Counted from the stretch's first letter, positions 50,083-61,594 are shown. The stretch: 64,000 nucleotides of DNA from Amphritea atlantica (GCA_024397875.1 CP073345.1:62001-126000), one strand, 5' to 3'. Translations and numbers: made by a program. Notes: generated from the sequence alone by a model not told the origin.

Positions 50083-50439
50083 TTACTTACGGATTGGCTT
50101 ACGTGGGCCCTTACGGGTACGCGCATTAGTCTTAGTGCGCTGACCACGGAGAGGCAGACTACGGCGATGCCGCAGACCACGATAACAGCCCAGATCCATC
50201 AAGCGCTTGATGTTCATGGATACTTCACGGCGAAGATCGCCTTCAACTGTCATCTTGGCAACTTCGCCACGTACGATGTCCAGTTGTTCTTCTGACAAAT
50301 CTGCAATCTTTGTGGATTCTGCAATCCCACAAGTAGCGCAGAGGTCCTTCGCTGTAGTGCGGCCAATTCCGAAGATGTAAGTCAATGAAATTACCGCATG
50401 CTTATTGTCAGGAATATTGACGCCAGCTATACGGGCCAT
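50083..50439 (-). CDS. rpsM: 30S ribosomal protein S13
   Basis: 118 residues, starting [20 protein letters not shown]. First gene of the alpha operon, with its own promoter and a leader hairpin upstream. GGAG lies before the ATG. Confidence 0.98.
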   Translation of the reverse strand: MARIAGVNIPDNKHAVISLTYIFGIGRTTAKDLCATCGIAESTKIADLSEEQLDIVRGEVAKMTVEGDLRREVSMNIKRLMDLGCYRGLRHRRSLPLRGQRTKTNARTRKGPRKPIRK

Positions 50440-50466
50440 TCAATTTACTCCAACTCATTAGCATGC

Positions 50467-50485
50467 ACCTGTGCTTTTCACAGGT
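50467..50485 (-). promoter_or_regulatory. Leader hairpin upstream of rpsM
   Basis: On the minus strand ACCTGTG, loop AAAAG, CACAGGT; it ends 27 nt before the rpsM start. The position fits an S4-responsive alpha leader, but the sequence was not matched to the E. coli pseudoknot. Confidence 0.4.
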
Positions 50486-50518
50486 ACTGCAAATTCTTCT
50501 ATTAATGGAAGGCGCGAG

Positions 50519-50547
50519 ATTCTACACTTTGATCAAAAATAAATCAA
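50519..50547 (-). promoter_or_regulatory. Sigma-70 promoter of the alpha operon (rpsM)
   Basis: On the minus strand TTGATT, 17-bp spacer, TAGAAT, then CTCGCGCC. The discriminator is identical to that of rplU. Confidence 0.8.
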
Positions 50548-50582
50548 GGCTTCGCGCCAACCACTCCCAGACCAGGCGTTAA

Positions 50583-50699
50583 TTAACCCTGGCGCTGCTT
50601 GTGTCGTGGTTCAACTTTGCAGATAACCCGCAGAGTACCGTTACGACGTACGATCTTGCAGTTACGGCAGATTTTCTTAACAGATGCACGTACTTTCAT
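50583..50699 (-). CDS. rpmJ: 50S ribosomal protein L36
   Basis: 38 residues: starts [20 protein letters not shown] and ends PRHKQRQG. Zinc-ribbon form (C-x2-C, later C-x4-H). Sits between secY and rpsM, its standard place. Confidence 0.96.
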   Translation of the reverse strand: MKVRASVKKICRNCKIVRRNGTLRVICKVEPRHKQRQG

Positions 50700-50722
50700 G
50701 ATCAACTCCAAATAGCAGGGGG

Positions 50723-52051
50723 CTAGCGCAGCAGGCCAGCACCACCTCCTTTAAGATTCGACTTCTTCATCAGGGATTCATACTGATGAGACATCAGGTG
50801 CGACTGTACTTGTGCCATGAAATCCATCACAACAACAACTACGATCAGCAGTGACGTACCACCGAAGTAGAAAGGTACATTCCAGGCCACAACCAGGAAC
50901 TGAGGCATCAGAGATACCGCAGTGATGTACAGGGCGCCAAACAGTGTCAGGCGGCCCAGTACGTTATCGATGTACTTAGCAGATTGCTCCCCTGGGCGGA
51001 TACCCGGGATGAATGCACCAGATTTCTTCAGGTTATCGGCCACATCTTTCGGATTGAAAACAATCGCGGTGTAGAAGTAACAGAAGAAAATGATACATAC
51101 CGAAAACAGCAGGATATACAGCGGCTGACCCGGGCCCAGCGCAAGTGCGATATCCTGTAGCAGTTCCATGCCTTCAGTCTGGCCAAACCACTGACCAAGT
51201 GAAGCAGGGAACAGCAAAATGCTTGAAGCGAAGATCGGCGGAATAACACCAGCCATATTCACCTTTAACGGCAGATGACTGGTCTGTGCAGCGTACATAC
51301 GACGCCCCTGCTGACGTTTCGCATAGTTAATGGTGATACGGCGTTGACCGCGCTCCATGAACACTACGAAACCCACAGTGGCTACCGCCAGCACAGCGAT
51401 GGCCAGCAACGCCAGGATATTAAGATCCCCCTGACGTGCCGATTCAAAGGACTGACCGATTGCACTAGGCAGACCGGCCACAATACCAGCGAAGATCAGA
51501 ATAGAGATACCGTTACCGATACCCCGCTCAGTTACCTGTTCGCCCAGCCACATCAGGAATACAGCACCCGATACAAGAGTGACAACTGCTACAAAGTAGA
51601 AATTGACATCTGCAGCGAAAGCCACGCCCTGATTCGCCAGGCCTACCGCCATACCAAATGACTGTACAGTCGCAAGGATTACGGTGCCGTAACGAGTATA
51701 CTGATTGATCTTCCGACGACCAGCCTCACCTTCTTTCTTGAGTTGTGCCAGCGTCGGGCTCACCACCGTCATCAGCTGCATAATAATCGATGCAGAGATG
51801 TACGGCATGATACCCAGCGCGAGAATACTCATCCGCTCCAGAGCACCCCCTGAGAACATGTTAAACATGCTCAGGATGGTACCCTGATTCTGGTCAAAAA
51901 GTGCTGCCAGACGATCAGGGTTGATACCAGGTACCGGAATATGTGCACCGATACGGTATACAACGATCGCAATCAGAACAAACAACAGGCGGGATTTAAG
52001 CTCGCCCAGGCCGTTCTGACTTCCTGCTGGTACTGGTCCTTTCTTAGCCAT
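50723..52051 (-). CDS. secY: SecY, protein translocase channel subunit
   Basis: 442 residues, ten membrane helices; family segments [34 protein letters not shown] text and [17 protein letters not shown]. Forms the SecYEG pore. Its start is next to the rplO stop with no gap, as expected for a coupled spc operon gene. Confidence 0.98.
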   Translation of the reverse strand: MAKKGPVPAGSQNGLGELKSRLLFVLIAIVVYRIGAHIPVPGINPDRLAALFDQNQGTILSMFNMFSGGALERMSILALGIMPYISASIIMQLMTVVSPTLAQLKKEGEAGRRKINQYTRYGTVILATVQSFGMAVGLANQGVAFAADVNFYFVAVVTLVSGAVFLMWLGEQVTERGIGNGISILIFAGIVAGLPSAIGQSFESARQGDLNILALLAIAVLAVATVGFVVFMERGQRRITINYAKRQQGRRMYAAQTSHLPLKVNMAGVIPPIFASSILLFPASLGQWFGQTEGMELLQDIALALGPGQPLYILLFSVCIIFFCYFYTAIVFNPKDVADNLKKSGAFIPGIRPGEQSAKYIDNVLGRLTLFGALYITAVSLMPQFLVVAWNVPFYFGGTSLLIVVVVVMDFMAQVQSHLMSHQYESLMKKSNLKGGGAGLLR

Positions 52052-52486
52052 TTATTCCTCGACTTTTCCGCCTGCAGCTTCAATTGCAGCCAGAGCGCCT
52101 TTGGTCACTTTAAGACCTTTAACGGTAACTGCTTTGGTGATTTCACCGGACAAGATCACGCGCGCACGCTTGATGCTGTCTTTGATGATATCCGCTTTTT
52201 TCAGTGCATCCAGGTCGATCACTTCAGCATCAATCTTAGCCAGCTCGTTCAGGCGAATTTCTGCAACGAATGCAGCCTGACGAGAGGTAAAACCGAACTT
52301 AGGCAGACGACGCTGCAGTGGCATTTGACCACCTTCGAAACCTGGTTTCACAGAACCGCCGGAGCGGGATTTCTGACCCTTATGGCCACGACCACCGGTT
52401 TTACCCAGGCCGGAACCAATACCGCGGCCTACACGCTTAGGAGCGTGCTTAGAACCTTCGGCAGGACTCAGTGTATTAAGACGCAT
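52052..52486 (-). CDS. rplO: 50S ribosomal protein L15
   Basis: 144 residues, starting [20 protein letters not shown], with the glycine-rich [20 protein letters not shown]-terminal arm. Confidence 0.98.
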   Translation of the reverse strand: MRLNTLSPAEGSKHAPKRVGRGIGSGLGKTGGRGHKGQKSRSGGSVKPGFEGGQMPLQRRLPKFGFTSRQAAFVAEIRLNELAKIDAEVIDLDALKKADIIKDSIKRARVILSGEITKAVTVKGLKVTKGALAAIEAAGGKVEE

Positions 52487-52496
52487 AACGGACTCC

Positions 52497-52679
52497 TTAT
52501 TCGCCTTCTACACGAACCATGTAGTTAACTTTGTTGATCATACCGCGTACGGAAGGAGTGTCTTCCACAACAACGGAGTGACCGATACGGCGCAGACCAA
52601 GACCCTGGACGCACAATTTGTGCTTAGGCAGGATACCGATGGTGCTGCGTACAAGTGTTACCTTGAGAGTAGATGCCAT
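52497..52679 (-). CDS. rpmD: 50S ribosomal protein L30
   Basis: 60 residues: [20 protein letters not shown]. Bacterial short form. Between rpsE (6 nt) and rplO (10 nt). Confidence 0.97.
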   Translation of the reverse strand: MASTLKVTLVRSTIGILPKHKLCVQGLGLRRIGHSVVVEDTPSVRGMINKVNYMVRVEGE

Positions 52680-52685
52680 CGTTGA

Positions 52686-53186
52686 TTACCCCAGAATGTC
52701 TTCTACGGTCTTACCACGCTTAGCAGCAACATCTTCAGGAGATGTCATGCTAGCAAGACCGTTGATAGTTGCGCGAACAACGTTTACTGGGTTGGTAGAG
52801 CCGTAGCACTTAGCCAGTACGTTGTGAACACCAGCGATTTCCAGTACGGCACGCATTGCACCACCGGCAATTACACCGGTACCTTCAGAAGCTGGCTGCA
52901 TGTACACTTTAGAAGCACCGTGACGGGCTTTAATAGGGTACTGCAGAGTTGTGCCGTTCAGCTCAACTGTGATCATATTGCGACGCGCTTGCTCCATCGC
53001 TTTTTGAATCGCCGCAGGCACTTCACGTGCCTTACCGCGACCGAAGCCTACGCGGCCATTACCGTCGCCAACAACAGTCAAAGCGGTGAAACCGAAGATA
53101 CGACCACCCTTAACTACTTTGGCAACACGGTTAACCTGAACAAGTTTCTCTTGTAGGTCACCGTCTTTCTGTTCGTGATTTGCCAT
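52686..53186 (-). CDS. rpsE: 30S ribosomal protein S5
   Basis: 166 residues from ATG 53184-53186 ([20 protein letters not shown]), with AAGGGG upstream; a TTG two codons earlier is less likely. Contains the S5 double-stranded-RNA-binding region ([20 protein letters not shown]). Confidence 0.97.
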   Translation of the reverse strand: MANHEQKDGDLQEKLVQVNRVAKVVKGGRIFGFTALTVVGDGNGRVGFGRGKAREVPAAIQKAMEQARRNMITVELNGTTLQYPIKARHGASKVYMQPASEGTGVIAGGAMRAVLEIAGVHNVLAKCYGSTNPVNVVRATINGLASMTSPEDVAAKRGKTVEDILG

Positions 53187-53197
53187 TGTCAAACCCC

Positions 53198-53548
53198 TTA
53201 GAATTCCAGGCCGCCTTCACGGGCTGCATCTGCCAACGCTTTAACACGTCCATGGTATTTAAAACCAGAACGGTCGAAAGCAACCTTAGTCACGCCAGCG
53301 TCTTTTGCGCGCTGAGCGATCAGTGTGCCTACTTTAGTAGCGGCATCAGTGTTACCGGTAGTATCACTACGCAGGTCTTTCTCTACAGTTGAAGCTGCAG
53401 CCAGAACCTGACCACCATCAGCAGAGATAACCTGTGCATAGATGTGACGTGGTGTACGGGTTACACACAGACGTACTGCGCCCAGTTCACGCATCTTGAA
53501 ACGGGCACGGCGGGCACGGCGAATACGAGATGTTTTCTTTTCGTTCAT
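53198..53548 (-). CDS. rplR: 50S ribosomal protein L18
   Basis: 116 residues; ends [26 protein letters not shown], the conserved L18 C-terminus. Binds 5S rRNA. Confidence 0.97.
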   Translation of the reverse strand: MNEKKTSRIRRARRARFKMRELGAVRLCVTRTPRHIYAQVISADGGQVLAAASTVEKDLRSDTTGNTDAATKVGTLIAQRAKDAGVTKVAFDRSGFKYHGRVKALADAAREGGLEF

Positions 53549-53557
53549 GACCCTACC

Positions 53558-54091
53558 TTACTTCTTCTTAGCTTCTTTACGGCGAACAAATTCGTCAGCG
53601 TAACGTACACCCTTACCTTTGTAAGGCTCTGGTGGACGGAAAGCACGAACTTCTGCAGCGGCCTGGCCCAGAGCTTGTTTATCGGCTGCATTGAGCACGA
53701 TAGTAGTCTGGCCTTCCATTGCTGCGGTAACGCCTTCAGGCAGTTGGTAATCGATTGGGTGTGAAAAACCCAGAGTCAGGCTCAGTGTCTTGCCGTTTAC
53801 GGCAGCACGATAACCAACACCCTGAAGCAGCAGTTTCTTAGAGAAACCAGCGCTTACACCAACAACCATGTTATTAACCAGAGAACGGGTAGTACCAGCC
53901 AGCGCATTAGCAGACTTGCTGCCATCGCGTGCTGCGAACTTCAGAGTGTTCTCTTCAGTGGTTACTTCTACAGACGGGTGAACAGTCAGACCCAGGGCAC
54001 CGTTACCGCCCTTTACATTGATCTGCTGACCTTCAACCTTAGCTTCAACACCTGCCGGTAGGACAACGGGACTTTTAGCAACTCGAGACAT
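53558..54091 (-). CDS. rplF: 50S ribosomal protein L6
   Basis: 177 residues; [20 protein letters not shown] start and the C-terminal [16 protein letters not shown] motif. Confidence 0.98.
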   Translation of the reverse strand: MSRVAKSPVVLPAGVEAKVEGQQINVKGGNGALGLTVHPSVEVTTEENTLKFAARDGSKSANALAGTTRSLVNNMVVGVSAGFSKKLLLQGVGYRAAVNGKTLSLTLGFSHPIDYQLPEGVTAAMEGQTTIVLNAADKQALGQAAAEVRAFRPPEPYKGKGVRYADEFVRRKEAKKK

Positions 54092-54102
54092 ATTTCCAGC
54101 TC

Positions 54103-54495
54103 CTAGAATACCGTGCAGATGACTTCGCCGCCGATACCGGCAGCACGTGCAGCGCGATCAGTCATCACACCGTGAGAGGTGGAAACGATAGCTACGCCCA
54201 GACCGCCAGCAACTTTAGGCAGATCAGACGCGCCTTTATATACTCGCAAACTTGGACGACTAACTCGCTGGATTGACTCAATAACCGGCTTGCCGTCGAA
54301 GTATTTCAATTCAACAGTCATCACTGGCTTACCTTCGCCTTCAACAGCGAAGTCAGCAATGTAACCTTCCTCTTTCAGAACTGCAGCAACAGATGCTTTC
54401 AGTTTAGAAGCAGGCATAGTTACAGCTGTTTTTTCAGCCATATGACCATTACGAATACGGGTTAGCATATCCGCAAGAGTGTCTTGCATACTCAT
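54103..54495 (-). CDS. rpsH: 30S ribosomal protein S8
   Basis: 130 residues, [18 protein letters not shown] start. In E. coli S8 represses the spc operon by binding mRNA near rplE; that site was not identified here. Confidence 0.98.
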   Translation of the reverse strand: MSMQDTLADMLTRIRNGHMAEKTAVTMPASKLKASVAAVLKEEGYIADFAVEGEGKPVMTVELKYFDGKPVIESIQRVSRPSLRVYKGASDLPKVAGGLGVAIVSTSHGVMTDRAARAAGIGGEVICTVF

Positions 54496-54563
54496 GGTTT
54501 ATTTTCCTTTGTGCAGCGCAATGCGGTAGCAGGATGGGAATCATCCTGCCCGGACCATTGTGC

Positions 54564-54869
54564 TTACCAGCTTGCTTTTTTCAGGCCCGGCACATCACCA
54601 CGCATTGCAGCTTCACGCAGCTTGATCCGACTAAGACCAAACTTACGGTAAACAGCGTGTGGACGACCAGTTACCTGACAACGACGCACCTGGCGAACCG
54701 GGTTAGCGTCACGCGGTAGCTTCTGAAGCGCTACCTGAGCTTCCCATACTTCATCTTCAGAAGAAGCAGGGTTCTTAACGATTGCTTTAAGAGCAGCACG
54801 CTTTTCAGCATACTTGGCAACCATTTTTGCGCGTTTAGCTTCGCGCGCTTTCATACATACCTTAGCCAT
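54564..54869 (-). CDS. rpsN: 30S ribosomal protein S14
   Basis: 101 residues from ATG 54867-54869 ([20 protein letters not shown]). Long zinc-free form: no CxxC pairs. A longer reading runs back into rplE and was rejected because 101 residues is the family length. Confidence 0.97.
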   Translation of the reverse strand: MAKVCMKAREAKRAKMVAKYAEKRAALKAIVKNPASSEDEVWEAQVALQKLPRDANPVRQVRRCQVTGRPHAVYRKFGLSRIKLREAAMRGDVPGLKKASW

Positions 54870-54879
54870 TACTCTACCC

Positions 54880-55419
54880 TTACTTTTTGAATGGGAAGTT
54901 GAGGGCTGCCAGCAGGGCACGACCTTCGTCGTTAGTGCGAGCAGTGGTGGTGATGGTAATATCCATACCACGCAGCTTATCTACCTTATCGTATTCGATT
55001 TCAGGGAAGATGATCTGCTCTTTCACGCCCATGCTGTAGTTACCACGACCATCAAAAGATTTCGGGTTCAGGCCACGGAAGTCACGAATACGTGGGATCG
55101 AGATATCAACCAGACGGTCCAGGAATTCCCACATACGCTCACCGCGCAGAGTAACCTTACAACCGATCGGCCAACCTTCACGAACCTTAAAGCCAGCAAT
55201 TGACTTGCGGGCCAGGGTTACAACAGGCTTCTGACCTGCAATTGCCTGCATTTCTGCTACGGCATTATCCAGCTGCTTTTTATCACCCAGCGCTTCACCA
55301 ACACCCATATTCAGGGTAATTTTGGTCAGGCGTGGTACAGCCATCACGTTAGGACAGCTCAAGTCATCTTTCAACTGCTGCTTAACGGACTCGTTATAGA
55401 GTGCTTTTAATCTAGACAT
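54880..55419 (-). CDS. rplE: 50S ribosomal protein L5
   Basis: 179 residues: [20 protein letters not shown] start, [20 protein letters not shown]. Binds 5S rRNA and forms the central protuberance. Confidence 0.98.
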   Translation of the reverse strand: MSRLKALYNESVKQQLKDDLSCPNVMAVPRLTKITLNMGVGEALGDKKQLDNAVAEMQAIAGQKPVVTLARKSIAGFKVREGWPIGCKVTLRGERMWEFLDRLVDISIPRIRDFRGLNPKSFDGRGNYSMGVKEQIIFPEIEYDKVDKLRGMDITITTTARTNDEGRALLAALNFPFKK

Positions 55420-55433
55420 GGCATCAACTCCTA

Positions 55434-55751
55434 TTACTTAGCGATAAGTTCGCCGTTGGATTTGAAGATCCGGACTTTGTTGCCATCTTCCAGAACTTTG
55501 AAACCAACACGGTCACCTTTACCGGTAGCAGAGTTGAAGATAGCGATGTTAGATACTGCAATCGCTGCTTCTTTCTCTACGATACCGCCAGCTTTACCCA
55601 GCATTGGGTTAGGCTTGGTGTGTTTCTTAACCATGTTGATGCCAGACACGACCAGGCGATCATTAGCAAGAACACGCAAAACCTTGCCGCGCTTGCCTTT
55701 GTCTCTGCCTGCAATAACGATTACTTCGTCGTTACGAATAATTTTACGCAT
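55434..55751 (-). CDS. rplX: 50S ribosomal protein L24
   Basis: 105 residues with the KOW motif ([20 protein letters not shown]). It follows a 102-bp gap containing two terminator-like hairpins, which is unusual inside the spc operon. Confidence 0.97.
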   Translation of the reverse strand: MRKIIRNDEVIVIAGRDKGKRGKVLRVLANDRLVVSGINMVKKHTKPNPMLGKAGGIVEKEAAIAVSNIAIFNSATGKGDRVGFKVLEDGNKVRIFKSNGELIAK

Positions 55752-55786
55752 TAATTTCCATCCTTTCCTACTACCCTCTCATGCTT

Positions 55787-55820
55787 AAAAACGCCAAGCC
55801 CTTTCGAGCTTAGCGTTTTT
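55787..55820 (-). terminator. Terminator-like hairpin between rplN and rplX
   Basis: On the minus strand AAAAACGCTAAGC, loop TCGAAAGG, GCTTGGCGTTTTT: 13 pairs with one G-U and a T tract. It would stop or attenuate transcription within the spc operon. Confidence 0.6.
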
Positions 55821-55825
55821 GCATA

Positions 55826-55853
55826 AATCCTGACTTGCGACGGTCGGGATTTT
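55826..55853 (-). other. Second hairpin directly after the rplN stop
   Basis: On the minus strand AATCCCGAC, loop CGTCGCAA, GTCAGGATT, nine positions with one C-A mismatch. Confidence 0.45.
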
Positions 55854-56222
55854 TTATAGCACTTCAGGCGCCAGGGAAATGATTTTCATAAACTTCTCAG
55901 AGCGAAGTTCACGAGTTACTGGGCCAAAGATACGAGTACCGATCGGTGCGGAGTTGGCGTTCAATAGAACCGCTGAGTTTGTATCAAAGCGGATAATTGA
56001 ACCGTCCGGGCGCCGAACACCTTTACGGGTACGTACCACAACAGCATTAAGGACCTGACCTTTTTTCACCTTACCGCGAGGAATTGCTTCCTTAACGGTA
56101 ACTTTGATGATGTCGCCTACACCGGCATAACGACGGTGTGAGCCACCCAGGACCTTGATACACTGTACTCGCTTGGCGCCGCTGTTATCAGCAACATCAA
56201 GCATAGATTCTGTTTGAATCAT
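55854..56222 (-). CDS. rplN: 50S ribosomal protein L14
   Basis: 122 residues: [20 protein letters not shown] start and [20 protein letters not shown] end. First gene of the spc operon. Confidence 0.98.
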   Translation of the reverse strand: MIQTESMLDVADNSGAKRVQCIKVLGGSHRRYAGVGDIIKVTVKEAIPRGKVKKGQVLNAVVVRTRKGVRRPDGSIIRFDTNSAVLLNANSAPIGTRIFGPVTRELRSEKFMKIISLAPEVL

Positions 56223-56243
56223 GGGTCTCTACTCCAAAATTCA

Positions 56244-56280
56244 GACTATTTTCTTTGCTCTTTCGGGCTCAAAAATAGCC
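56244..56280 (-). promoter_or_regulatory. Hairpin and weak promoter between rpsQ and rplN
   Basis: On the minus strand GGCTATTTT pairs with AAAATAGTC (one G-U). Overlapping it, TTGAGC (56267-56272), 16 bp, AATAGT (56245-56250) is a possible spc promoter; both boxes match only 4 of 6 positions. Confidence 0.35.
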
Positions 56281-56304
56281 TGCCAGAAGCAAAGGTGCGT
56301 TATA

Positions 56305-56568
56305 TTACACCTTTACTGCCTGTTCTTCAATCTTAACTAGCGTCCAAGACTTACTTTTTGAAAGCGGACGGGATTCAGCAACAGTCACTGTATCTCCCAT
56401 CTGACATTCATTCTGTTCGTCATGCGCATGCAGCTTAGTGGAGCGAGTTACGAATTTCCCGTAGATCGGGTGCTTCTCTTTACGCTCAACCAGAACGGTA
56501 ATAGTTTTGTCAGCCTTGTTGCTGATAACTTTACCGGTCACAGTACGTGTACGTTTTTCTGCAGCCAT
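56305..56568 (-). CDS. rpsQ: 30S ribosomal protein S17
   Basis: 87 residues: [20 protein letters not shown] and [20 protein letters not shown]. Last gene of the S10 operon. Confidence 0.97.
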   Translation of the reverse strand: MAAEKRTRTVTGKVISNKADKTITVLVERKEKHPIYGKFVTRSTKLHAHDEQNECQMGDTVTVAESRPLSKSKSWTLVKIEEQAVKV

Positions 56569-56569
56569 A

Positions 56570-56764
56570 TTAGTTACCTGCTTTCTGATTCAGTACGGTC
56601 TTAACGCGCGCGATATCGCGACGCACCTGACCCAGCATATGATTCTGAGCCAGCTGACCAGTTGCTTTCTGCATACGCAGATTGAACTGATCCTTCAAAA
56701 GACCCAGCAGAGTCTGCTGGAGTTCTTCGGCGGATTGTTCGCGCAGTTCAGTTGCTTTCATCAC
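56570..56764 (-). CDS. rpmC: 50S ribosomal protein L29
   Basis: 64 residues: [20 protein letters not shown]. Overlaps rplP by 4 nt and is 1 nt from rpsQ. Confidence 0.97.
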   Translation of the reverse strand: MMKATELREQSAEELQQTLLGLLKDQFNLRMQKATGQLAQNHMLGQVRRDIARVKTVLNQKAGN

Positions 56765-57174
56765 ATCACCGTCCGTTTAACAATGGTGGTAGCCAGCGGC
56801 AGTTTTGCCGCAGCCAGATTGAACGCCTCGGTTGCAAGCTCATCAGGTACACCGCTCATTTCGAACAGCACTTTACCTGGTTTGATCTGGCATACCCAGT
56901 ATTCAACACTACCCTTACCTTTACCCATCCGTACTTCGAGCGGCTTACCTGTGATCGGCTTGTCCGGGAACACGCGAATCCAGATTTTACCACCACGTTT
57001 TACGTGACGAGTCATAGTACGACGAGCAGCCTCGATCTGACGAGCAGTGATACGACCACGCTCTGTCGCTTTAAGTGCAATTTCACCGAAGCTGACTGCA
57101 CTACCGCGCTCTGACAGACCGCGGTTGCGGCCTTTCATAACCTTGCGGAATTTAAGTCTCTTAGGTTGCAGCAT
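56761..57174 (-). CDS. rplP: 50S ribosomal protein L16
   Basis: 137 residues, starting [40 protein letters not shown]. Overlaps rpmC by 4 nt. Confidence 0.98.
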   Translation of the reverse strand: MLQPKRLKFRKVMKGRNRGLSERGSAVSFGEIALKATERGRITARQIEAARRTMTRHVKRGGKIWIRVFPDKPITGKPLEVRMGKGKGSVEYWVCQIKPGKVLFEMSGVPDELATEAFNLAAAKLPLATTIVKRTVM

Positions 57175-57186
57175 TGATAATTACCC

Positions 57187-57873
57187 CTACTTTGAACCTT
57201 TCTTCTTAGGCTGAGCATTTCTCTGAGCGCGCACTTCTTCAATGCCACCCAGAATCTCACCTTTGAAGATCCAGACTTTAATACCAAGCACACCGTAAGT
57301 AGTGTGCGCCTCATAAGTACCGTAATCGATATCAGCACGCAGGGTGTGCAGTGGCACACGACCTTCGCGGTACCATTCGGAACGTGCAATCTCTGCACCG
57401 CCCAAACGACCACCTACCTGAATCTTGATACCCTCAGCACCCTGGCGCATAGCATTCTGTACAGAACGCTTCATAGCACGGCGGAACATCACGCGACGCT
57501 CCAGCTGACTTGCTACGCTTTGAGCAACCAGTTTGGCATCCAGATCTGGTTTACGGATCTCTTCGATGTTGATGTGAACCGGAACGCCCATCATTTTAGA
57601 GATAGCATTACGCAGTTTTTCTACATCTTCACCTTTTTTACCAATTACAATGCCTGGACGGGCAGTGAAAATGGTGATTTTAGCATTCTGTGCAGGACGC
57701 TCGATTTCGATGCGGCTTACAGATGCTGCTTTTAATTGACCTTCCAGATACTCACGTACCTGAAGGTCGTTCAACAGCTTATTAGCGTATTCATTCTTGT
57801 CTGCATACCACACAGAAGTGTGATCTTTAACAATTCCAAGACGAATACCTGTTGGATGTACCTTCTGACCCAT
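57187..57873 (-). CDS. rpsC: 30S ribosomal protein S3
   Basis: 228 residues with a KH domain ([20 protein letters not shown]) and [20 protein letters not shown] start. Confidence 0.98.
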   Translation of the reverse strand: MGQKVHPTGIRLGIVKDHTSVWYADKNEYANKLLNDLQVREYLEGQLKAASVSRIEIERPAQNAKITIFTARPGIVIGKKGEDVEKLRNAISKMMGVPVHINIEEIRKPDLDAKLVAQSVASQLERRVMFRRAMKRSVQNAMRQGAEGIKIQVGGRLGGAEIARSEWYREGRVPLHTLRADIDYGTYEAHTTYGVLGIKVWIFKGEILGGIEEVRAQRNAQPKKKGSK

Positions 57874-57883
57874 GTGGTATCTC

Positions 57884-58216
57884 CTAGCAGTCAGCTACCT
57901 TGACGGTGATGTGGGAGGTGCGCTTCAAAATACGGTCAGCACGACCCTTGGCACGCGGTCTGATGCGTTTCATAGTCATACCTTCATCAACGAAGATCTG
58001 TGAAACACGCAGCTCATCAATATCAGCACCTTCGTTATGCTCAGCGTTAGCAATAGCAGACTCAAGTACCTTCTTAACAAGCACCGCACCTTTTTGCGGG
58101 CTGAAAGCCAGAATATTCAGGGCTTCACCCACCGCCTTCCCGCGGATTTGATCGGCAACCAAACGCGCTTTCTGAGCGGAGATATGGGCGCCTTTATGCT
58201 TAGCGGCTACTTCCAT
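57884..58216 (-). CDS. rplV: 50S ribosomal protein L22
   Basis: 110 residues; [20 protein letters not shown] and [19 protein letters not shown], the extended loop that lines the exit tunnel. Confidence 0.98.
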   Translation of the reverse strand: MEVAAKHKGAHISAQKARLVADQIRGKAVGEALNILAFSPQKGAVLVKKVLESAIANAEHNEGADIDELRVSQIFVDEGMTMKRIRPRAKGRADRILKRTSHITVKVADC

Positions 58217-58231
58217 TTTCTTAACTCCCGA

Positions 58232-58507
58232 TTAGCGTTTAGCTTTCTTGTCTGCAGCATGACCCTTGTACGTACGGGTAGCAGCAAACTCGCCTAATTT
58301 ATGACCAACCATATCCTCGGTGACAAACACCGGTACGTGCTGACGGCCATTATGAACTGCAATCGTCAGTCCTACGAAGTTTGGAAAAACTGTAGAACGG
58401 CGAGACCAGGTTTTGATCGGACGACGATCATTGGCCTCAATTGCAGCTTCTACCTTTTTCAACAGGTGAAGGTCGATAAAAGGACCTTTCTTCAGTGAAC
58501 GTGGCAC
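58232..58507 (-). CDS. rpsS: 30S ribosomal protein S19
   Basis: 91 residues: [40 protein letters not shown]. Confidence 0.98.
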   Translation of the reverse strand: MPRSLKKGPFIDLHLLKKVEAAIEANDRRPIKTWSRRSTVFPNFVGLTIAVHNGRQHVPVFVTEDMVGHKLGEFAATRTYKGHAADKKAKR

Positions 58508-58522
58508 AGCTGTATCCTCTGA

Positions 58523-59350
58523 TTATTTCGCTTGACGACGGCGTACGATCATCTTATCGGTACGCTTGTTCGAACGAGTTTTCTTACCTTTAGTCGGAAC
58601 ACCCCATGGCGTCACAGGATGACGACCACCAGATGTACGACCTTCACCACCACCATGCGGGTGATCTACCGGGTTCATCGCTACACCACGAACGGTAGGA
58701 CGAACACCACGCCAGCGCGTAGCACCAGCTTTACCCAGACGACGCAGAGAGTGCTCGGAGTTACCGACCTCACCCAGTGTCGCACAGCAGTCAACCAGCA
58801 CTTTACGCATCTCACCTGAACGCAGACGCAGAGTCGCATGAGCGCCTTCACGAGCAATCAGCTGTGCAGATGTACCAGCGGAACGTGCAATCTGAGCACC
58901 TTTACCTGGCTTCATCTCGATACAGTGAATTACGCTACCAACAGGGATGTTACGCAGTGGCAGGCAGTTACCTGGTTTAATATCAGCATTCTGACCAGAT
59001 ACCAGAGTATCACCAGCTTTAACGCCTTTAGGGGCGATAATGTAGCGACGCTCACCATCAGCGTACATCAGCAGAGCGATGTGCGCAGAGCGGTTTGGAT
59101 CATATTCCAGACGCTCAACGGTAGCAGGGATATCCAGCTTGTTGCGACGGAAATCGATTACACGGTAATGCTGCTTATGACCGCCACCAATGTGACGAGT
59201 CGTAATGCGACCATATGTGTTACGACCACCGGTCTTGCTTTTCTTTTCGACCAGAGCAGCGTGTGGCTTGCCCTTATGCAGATCCGGGGTAGTTACCCGA
59301 ACTACGTGACGGCGTCCAGCGGAGGTCGGTTTAGATTTAACAATAGCCAT
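58523..59350 (-). CDS. rplB: 50S ribosomal protein L2
   Basis: 275 residues; [20 protein letters not shown] holds the conserved histidine near the peptidyl transferase centre. Confidence 0.98.
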   Translation of the reverse strand: MAIVKSKPTSAGRRHVVRVTTPDLHKGKPHAALVEKKSKTGGRNTYGRITTRHIGGGHKQHYRVIDFRRNKLDIPATVERLEYDPNRSAHIALLMYADGERRYIIAPKGVKAGDTLVSGQNADIKPGNCLPLRNIPVGSVIHCIEMKPGKGAQIARSAGTSAQLIAREGAHATLRLRSGEMRKVLVDCCATLGEVGNSEHSLRRLGKAGATRWRGVRPTVRGVAMNPVDHPHGGGEGRTSGGRHPVTPWGVPTKGKKTRSNKRTDKMIVRRRQAK

Positions 59351-59364
59351 TCTTGTAACCCCTC

Positions 59365-59661
59365 TTATTCGCCATCGACGAAGTCGATGTCATGACCATC
59401 AGCCAGGCAAACATATGCCTTGCGAACGTCAGAGCGCTTACCCATACCGCGCTGTGTGCGCTTGGTTTTGCCCTTAACGTTGACGATGTTCACGCCAGTT
59501 ACTTTTACGTCGAACAACTGTTCAACAGCCTTTTTGATTTCAGGCTTAGTTGCATCAGTTGCTACGCGGAAAACAACCTGCTGAGAACCTTCAGCAACGA
59601 TAGTTGCTTTCTCAGAGATATGCGGCCCTAGCAGTACTTGATAGATGCGTCCTGGATTCAT
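59365..59661 (-). CDS. rplW: 50S ribosomal protein L23
   Basis: 98 residues: [20 protein letters not shown]. Docking site for trigger factor and SRP at the tunnel exit. Overlaps rplD by 4 nt. Confidence 0.97.
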   Translation of the reverse strand: MNPGRIYQVLLGPHISEKATIVAEGSQQVVFRVATDATKPEIKKAVEQLFDVKVTGVNIVNVKGKTKRTQRGMGKRSDVRKAYVCLADGHDIDFVDGE

Positions 59662-60263
59662 GCTAACGCCTCCTCAATTTTCTTGAGAGCAGCAACAGTC
59701 ACAACAACCTTCTCAAAACCAACCAGGCTGACAGGATCGATGCCAGCTGCATCGCGAACGTCAACGTGTGGTACGTTGCGTGCGGCCAGATACAGATTCT
59801 GCTCTACGTCTTCTGTGATCAGCAGTGCGTTAGTCAGCTCAAGCTCGTTCAGCTTAGCAACAAACTGCTTAGTCTTAGGCGCGTCAACCTGGAAGTTTTC
59901 TACAACTACCAGACGCTCCTGACGAACCAGCTCAGACAAGATGCAACGCATCGCAGCGCGATACATTTTCTTGTTAACTTTTTGAGCGTGGTCACGTGGC
60001 TGAGCAGCGAATGTTACGCCACCAGTACGCCACAGAGGACTACGAATAGTACCGGCACGTGCACGGCCAGTACCTTTTTGACGCCATGGCTTAGCACCAC
60101 CACCGCTTACAGCGGCGCGGTTTTTCTGAGCCTTGGTGCCTTGACGACCACCGGCCAGGTATGCCGTAACAACCTGATGAACCAGTGATTCATTGAATTC
60201 TTTACCAAACGCCAGATCGGAAACTTCTACGCTTCCTCCAGCTCCTGCAAGATTCAGATTCAT
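59658..60263 (-). CDS. rplD: 50S ribosomal protein L4
   Basis: 201 residues: [20 protein letters not shown] and [20 protein letters not shown]. In E. coli L4 represses the S10 operon through the rpsJ leader. Confidence 0.98.
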   Translation of the reverse strand: MNLNLAGAGGSVEVSDLAFGKEFNESLVHQVVTAYLAGGRQGTKAQKNRAAVSGGGAKPWRQKGTGRARAGTIRSPLWRTGGVTFAAQPRDHAQKVNKKMYRAAMRCILSELVRQERLVVVENFQVDAPKTKQFVAKLNELELTNALLITEDVEQNLYLAARNVPHVDVRDAAGIDPVSLVGFEKVVVTVAALKKIEEALA

Positions 60264-60274
60264 TTCAAACCCCC

Positions 60275-60913
60275 TCAGGCACCAGCTTTAACAGCTGATT
60301 TAACGATTACGTCGCCGCCGGTAGCACCAGGTACAGCACCTTTCACTAACAGCAGATTGCGCTCGGCATCGATGCGAACAATTTCCAGGGATTGAACGGT
60401 TACACGTTCAGCACCCATGTGTCCTGCCATCTTCTTGCCTTTCCACACGCGACCAGGAGTTTGACACTGACCAATAGAACCAGGAGCACGATGAGAAAGA
60501 GAGTTACCGTGCGTCGCATCCTGCATGGAGAAGTTCCAGCGCTTAATGCCGCCCTGAAAACCTTTACCTTTGGATTGACCGGTTACATCAATTTTCTGAC
60601 CCGCTTCAAAGCGTTCAACAGTCAGTTGATCACCAACATTTACTTCTTCGTCACCTGACAGACGGAACTCCCACAAACCACGACCTGCTTCGGTCTCTGC
60701 TTTCGCAAAGTGACCAGCAGCAGCTTTAGTAACGCGGCTAGCACGACGAGTACCTACAGTTACCTGCACAGCAGAATAACCATCAGTCTCTTCGCTCTTA
60801 ACCTGTGTTACGCGGTTCGGTTCCACCTCGATGACAGTGACTGGCACTGACACGCCGTCTTCTGTGAAGACACGAGTCATACCTGCTTTACGTCCGATTA
60901 AAGATACAGACAT
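60275..60913 (-). CDS. rplC: 50S ribosomal protein L3
   Basis: 212 residues: [15 protein letters not shown]; the [20 protein letters not shown] segment holds the glutamine that PrmB methylates in E. coli. Confidence 0.98.
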   Translation of the reverse strand: MSVSLIGRKAGMTRVFTEDGVSVPVTVIEVEPNRVTQVKSEETDGYSAVQVTVGTRRASRVTKAAAGHFAKAETEAGRGLWEFRLSGDEEVNVGDQLTVERFEAGQKIDVTGQSKGKGFQGGIKRWNFSMQDATHGNSLSHRAPGSIGQCQTPGRVWKGKKMAGHMGAERVTVQSLEIVRIDAERNLLLVKGAVPGATGGDVIVKSAVKAGA

Positions 60914-60984
60914 TTTATAAACCTCACATTGCCAGTTGTGTACGGGGCTAAAACCCGCTATGGCTGCCTAAAAGGCATTCCACA

Positions 60985-61004
60985 CGCAGATTTACTAATC
61001 TGCG
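60985..61004 (-). other. Hairpin between rpsJ and rplC
   Basis: Perfect 8-bp stem CGCAGATT/AATCTGCG with a 4-nt loop (AGTA on the transcribed strand), in an otherwise empty 102-bp gap. No T tract, so it is not a terminator; RNA processing or stabilisation is possible. Confidence 0.5.
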
Positions 61005-61015
61005 CAATCGTCTAA

Positions 61016-61327
61016 TTAGCCGAGGCTAATTTGCACTTCAACACCCGCAGCAAGATCCAGCTTCATCAGAGCATCAACAGTTTTTTCTGTTGGTTCAACG
61101 ATGTCCAGAACGCGTTTGTGAGTACGGATCTCATACTGGTCACGTGCATCTTTGTTCACGTGTGGAGAGATCAGAACTGTAAAACGCTCTTTGCGAGTAG
61201 GAAGCGGGATCGGACCATGCACCTGAGCACCTGTCCGCTTAGCAGTCTCAACGATCTCCTGAGCGGAAGAGTCAATCAGGCGATGATCAAAAGCCTTCAG
61301 ACGGATTCTGATTTTCTGGTTTTGCAT
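61016..61327 (-). CDS. rpsJ: 30S ribosomal protein S10 (NusE)
   Basis: 103 residues: [40 protein letters not shown]. First gene of the S10 operon; as NusE also part of antitermination complexes. Confidence 0.98.
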   Translation of the reverse strand: MQNQKIRIRLKAFDHRLIDSSAQEIVETAKRTGAQVHGPIPLPTRKERFTVLISPHVNKDARDQYEIRTHKRVLDIVEPTEKTVDALMKLDLAAGVEVQISLG

Positions 61328-61392
61328 TTGACCACAATTCCTAGAATTAAAAAAAGGCTTTCGCCACCTAACCCCATTTAACGGGGTAGCGC

Positions 61393-61421
61393 ATTCTACA
61401 TACCCCCTACCCCCAAGTCAA
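61393..61421 (-). promoter_or_regulatory. Sigma-70 promoter of the S10 operon
   Basis: On the minus strand TTGACT, 17-bp spacer, TAGAAT, followed by GCGCTACCCC. Predicted start near 61386, giving a leader of about 60 nt before rpsJ. Confidence 0.85.
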
Positions 61422-61594
61422 GCCAGTATCGGTTACGAATTATACAGCACGATTTTTGAGTAATTTATAACGCAGAAAGCCTGACAAACAAAAAAACAGA
61501 CTGAAGGGCCAGCATTCAGGAAAAAGGAGAGTCACGAAGCATTAATGCTTAGCTCATTTGCAGACACAAATATTACCAAGTGATCATCTATCCC

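Noticed and set aside
61328..61392. E. coli-type L4-regulated S10 leader
   Set aside because: The leader is only about 60 nt, much shorter than the E. coli leader, and its multi-hairpin structure is not visible.
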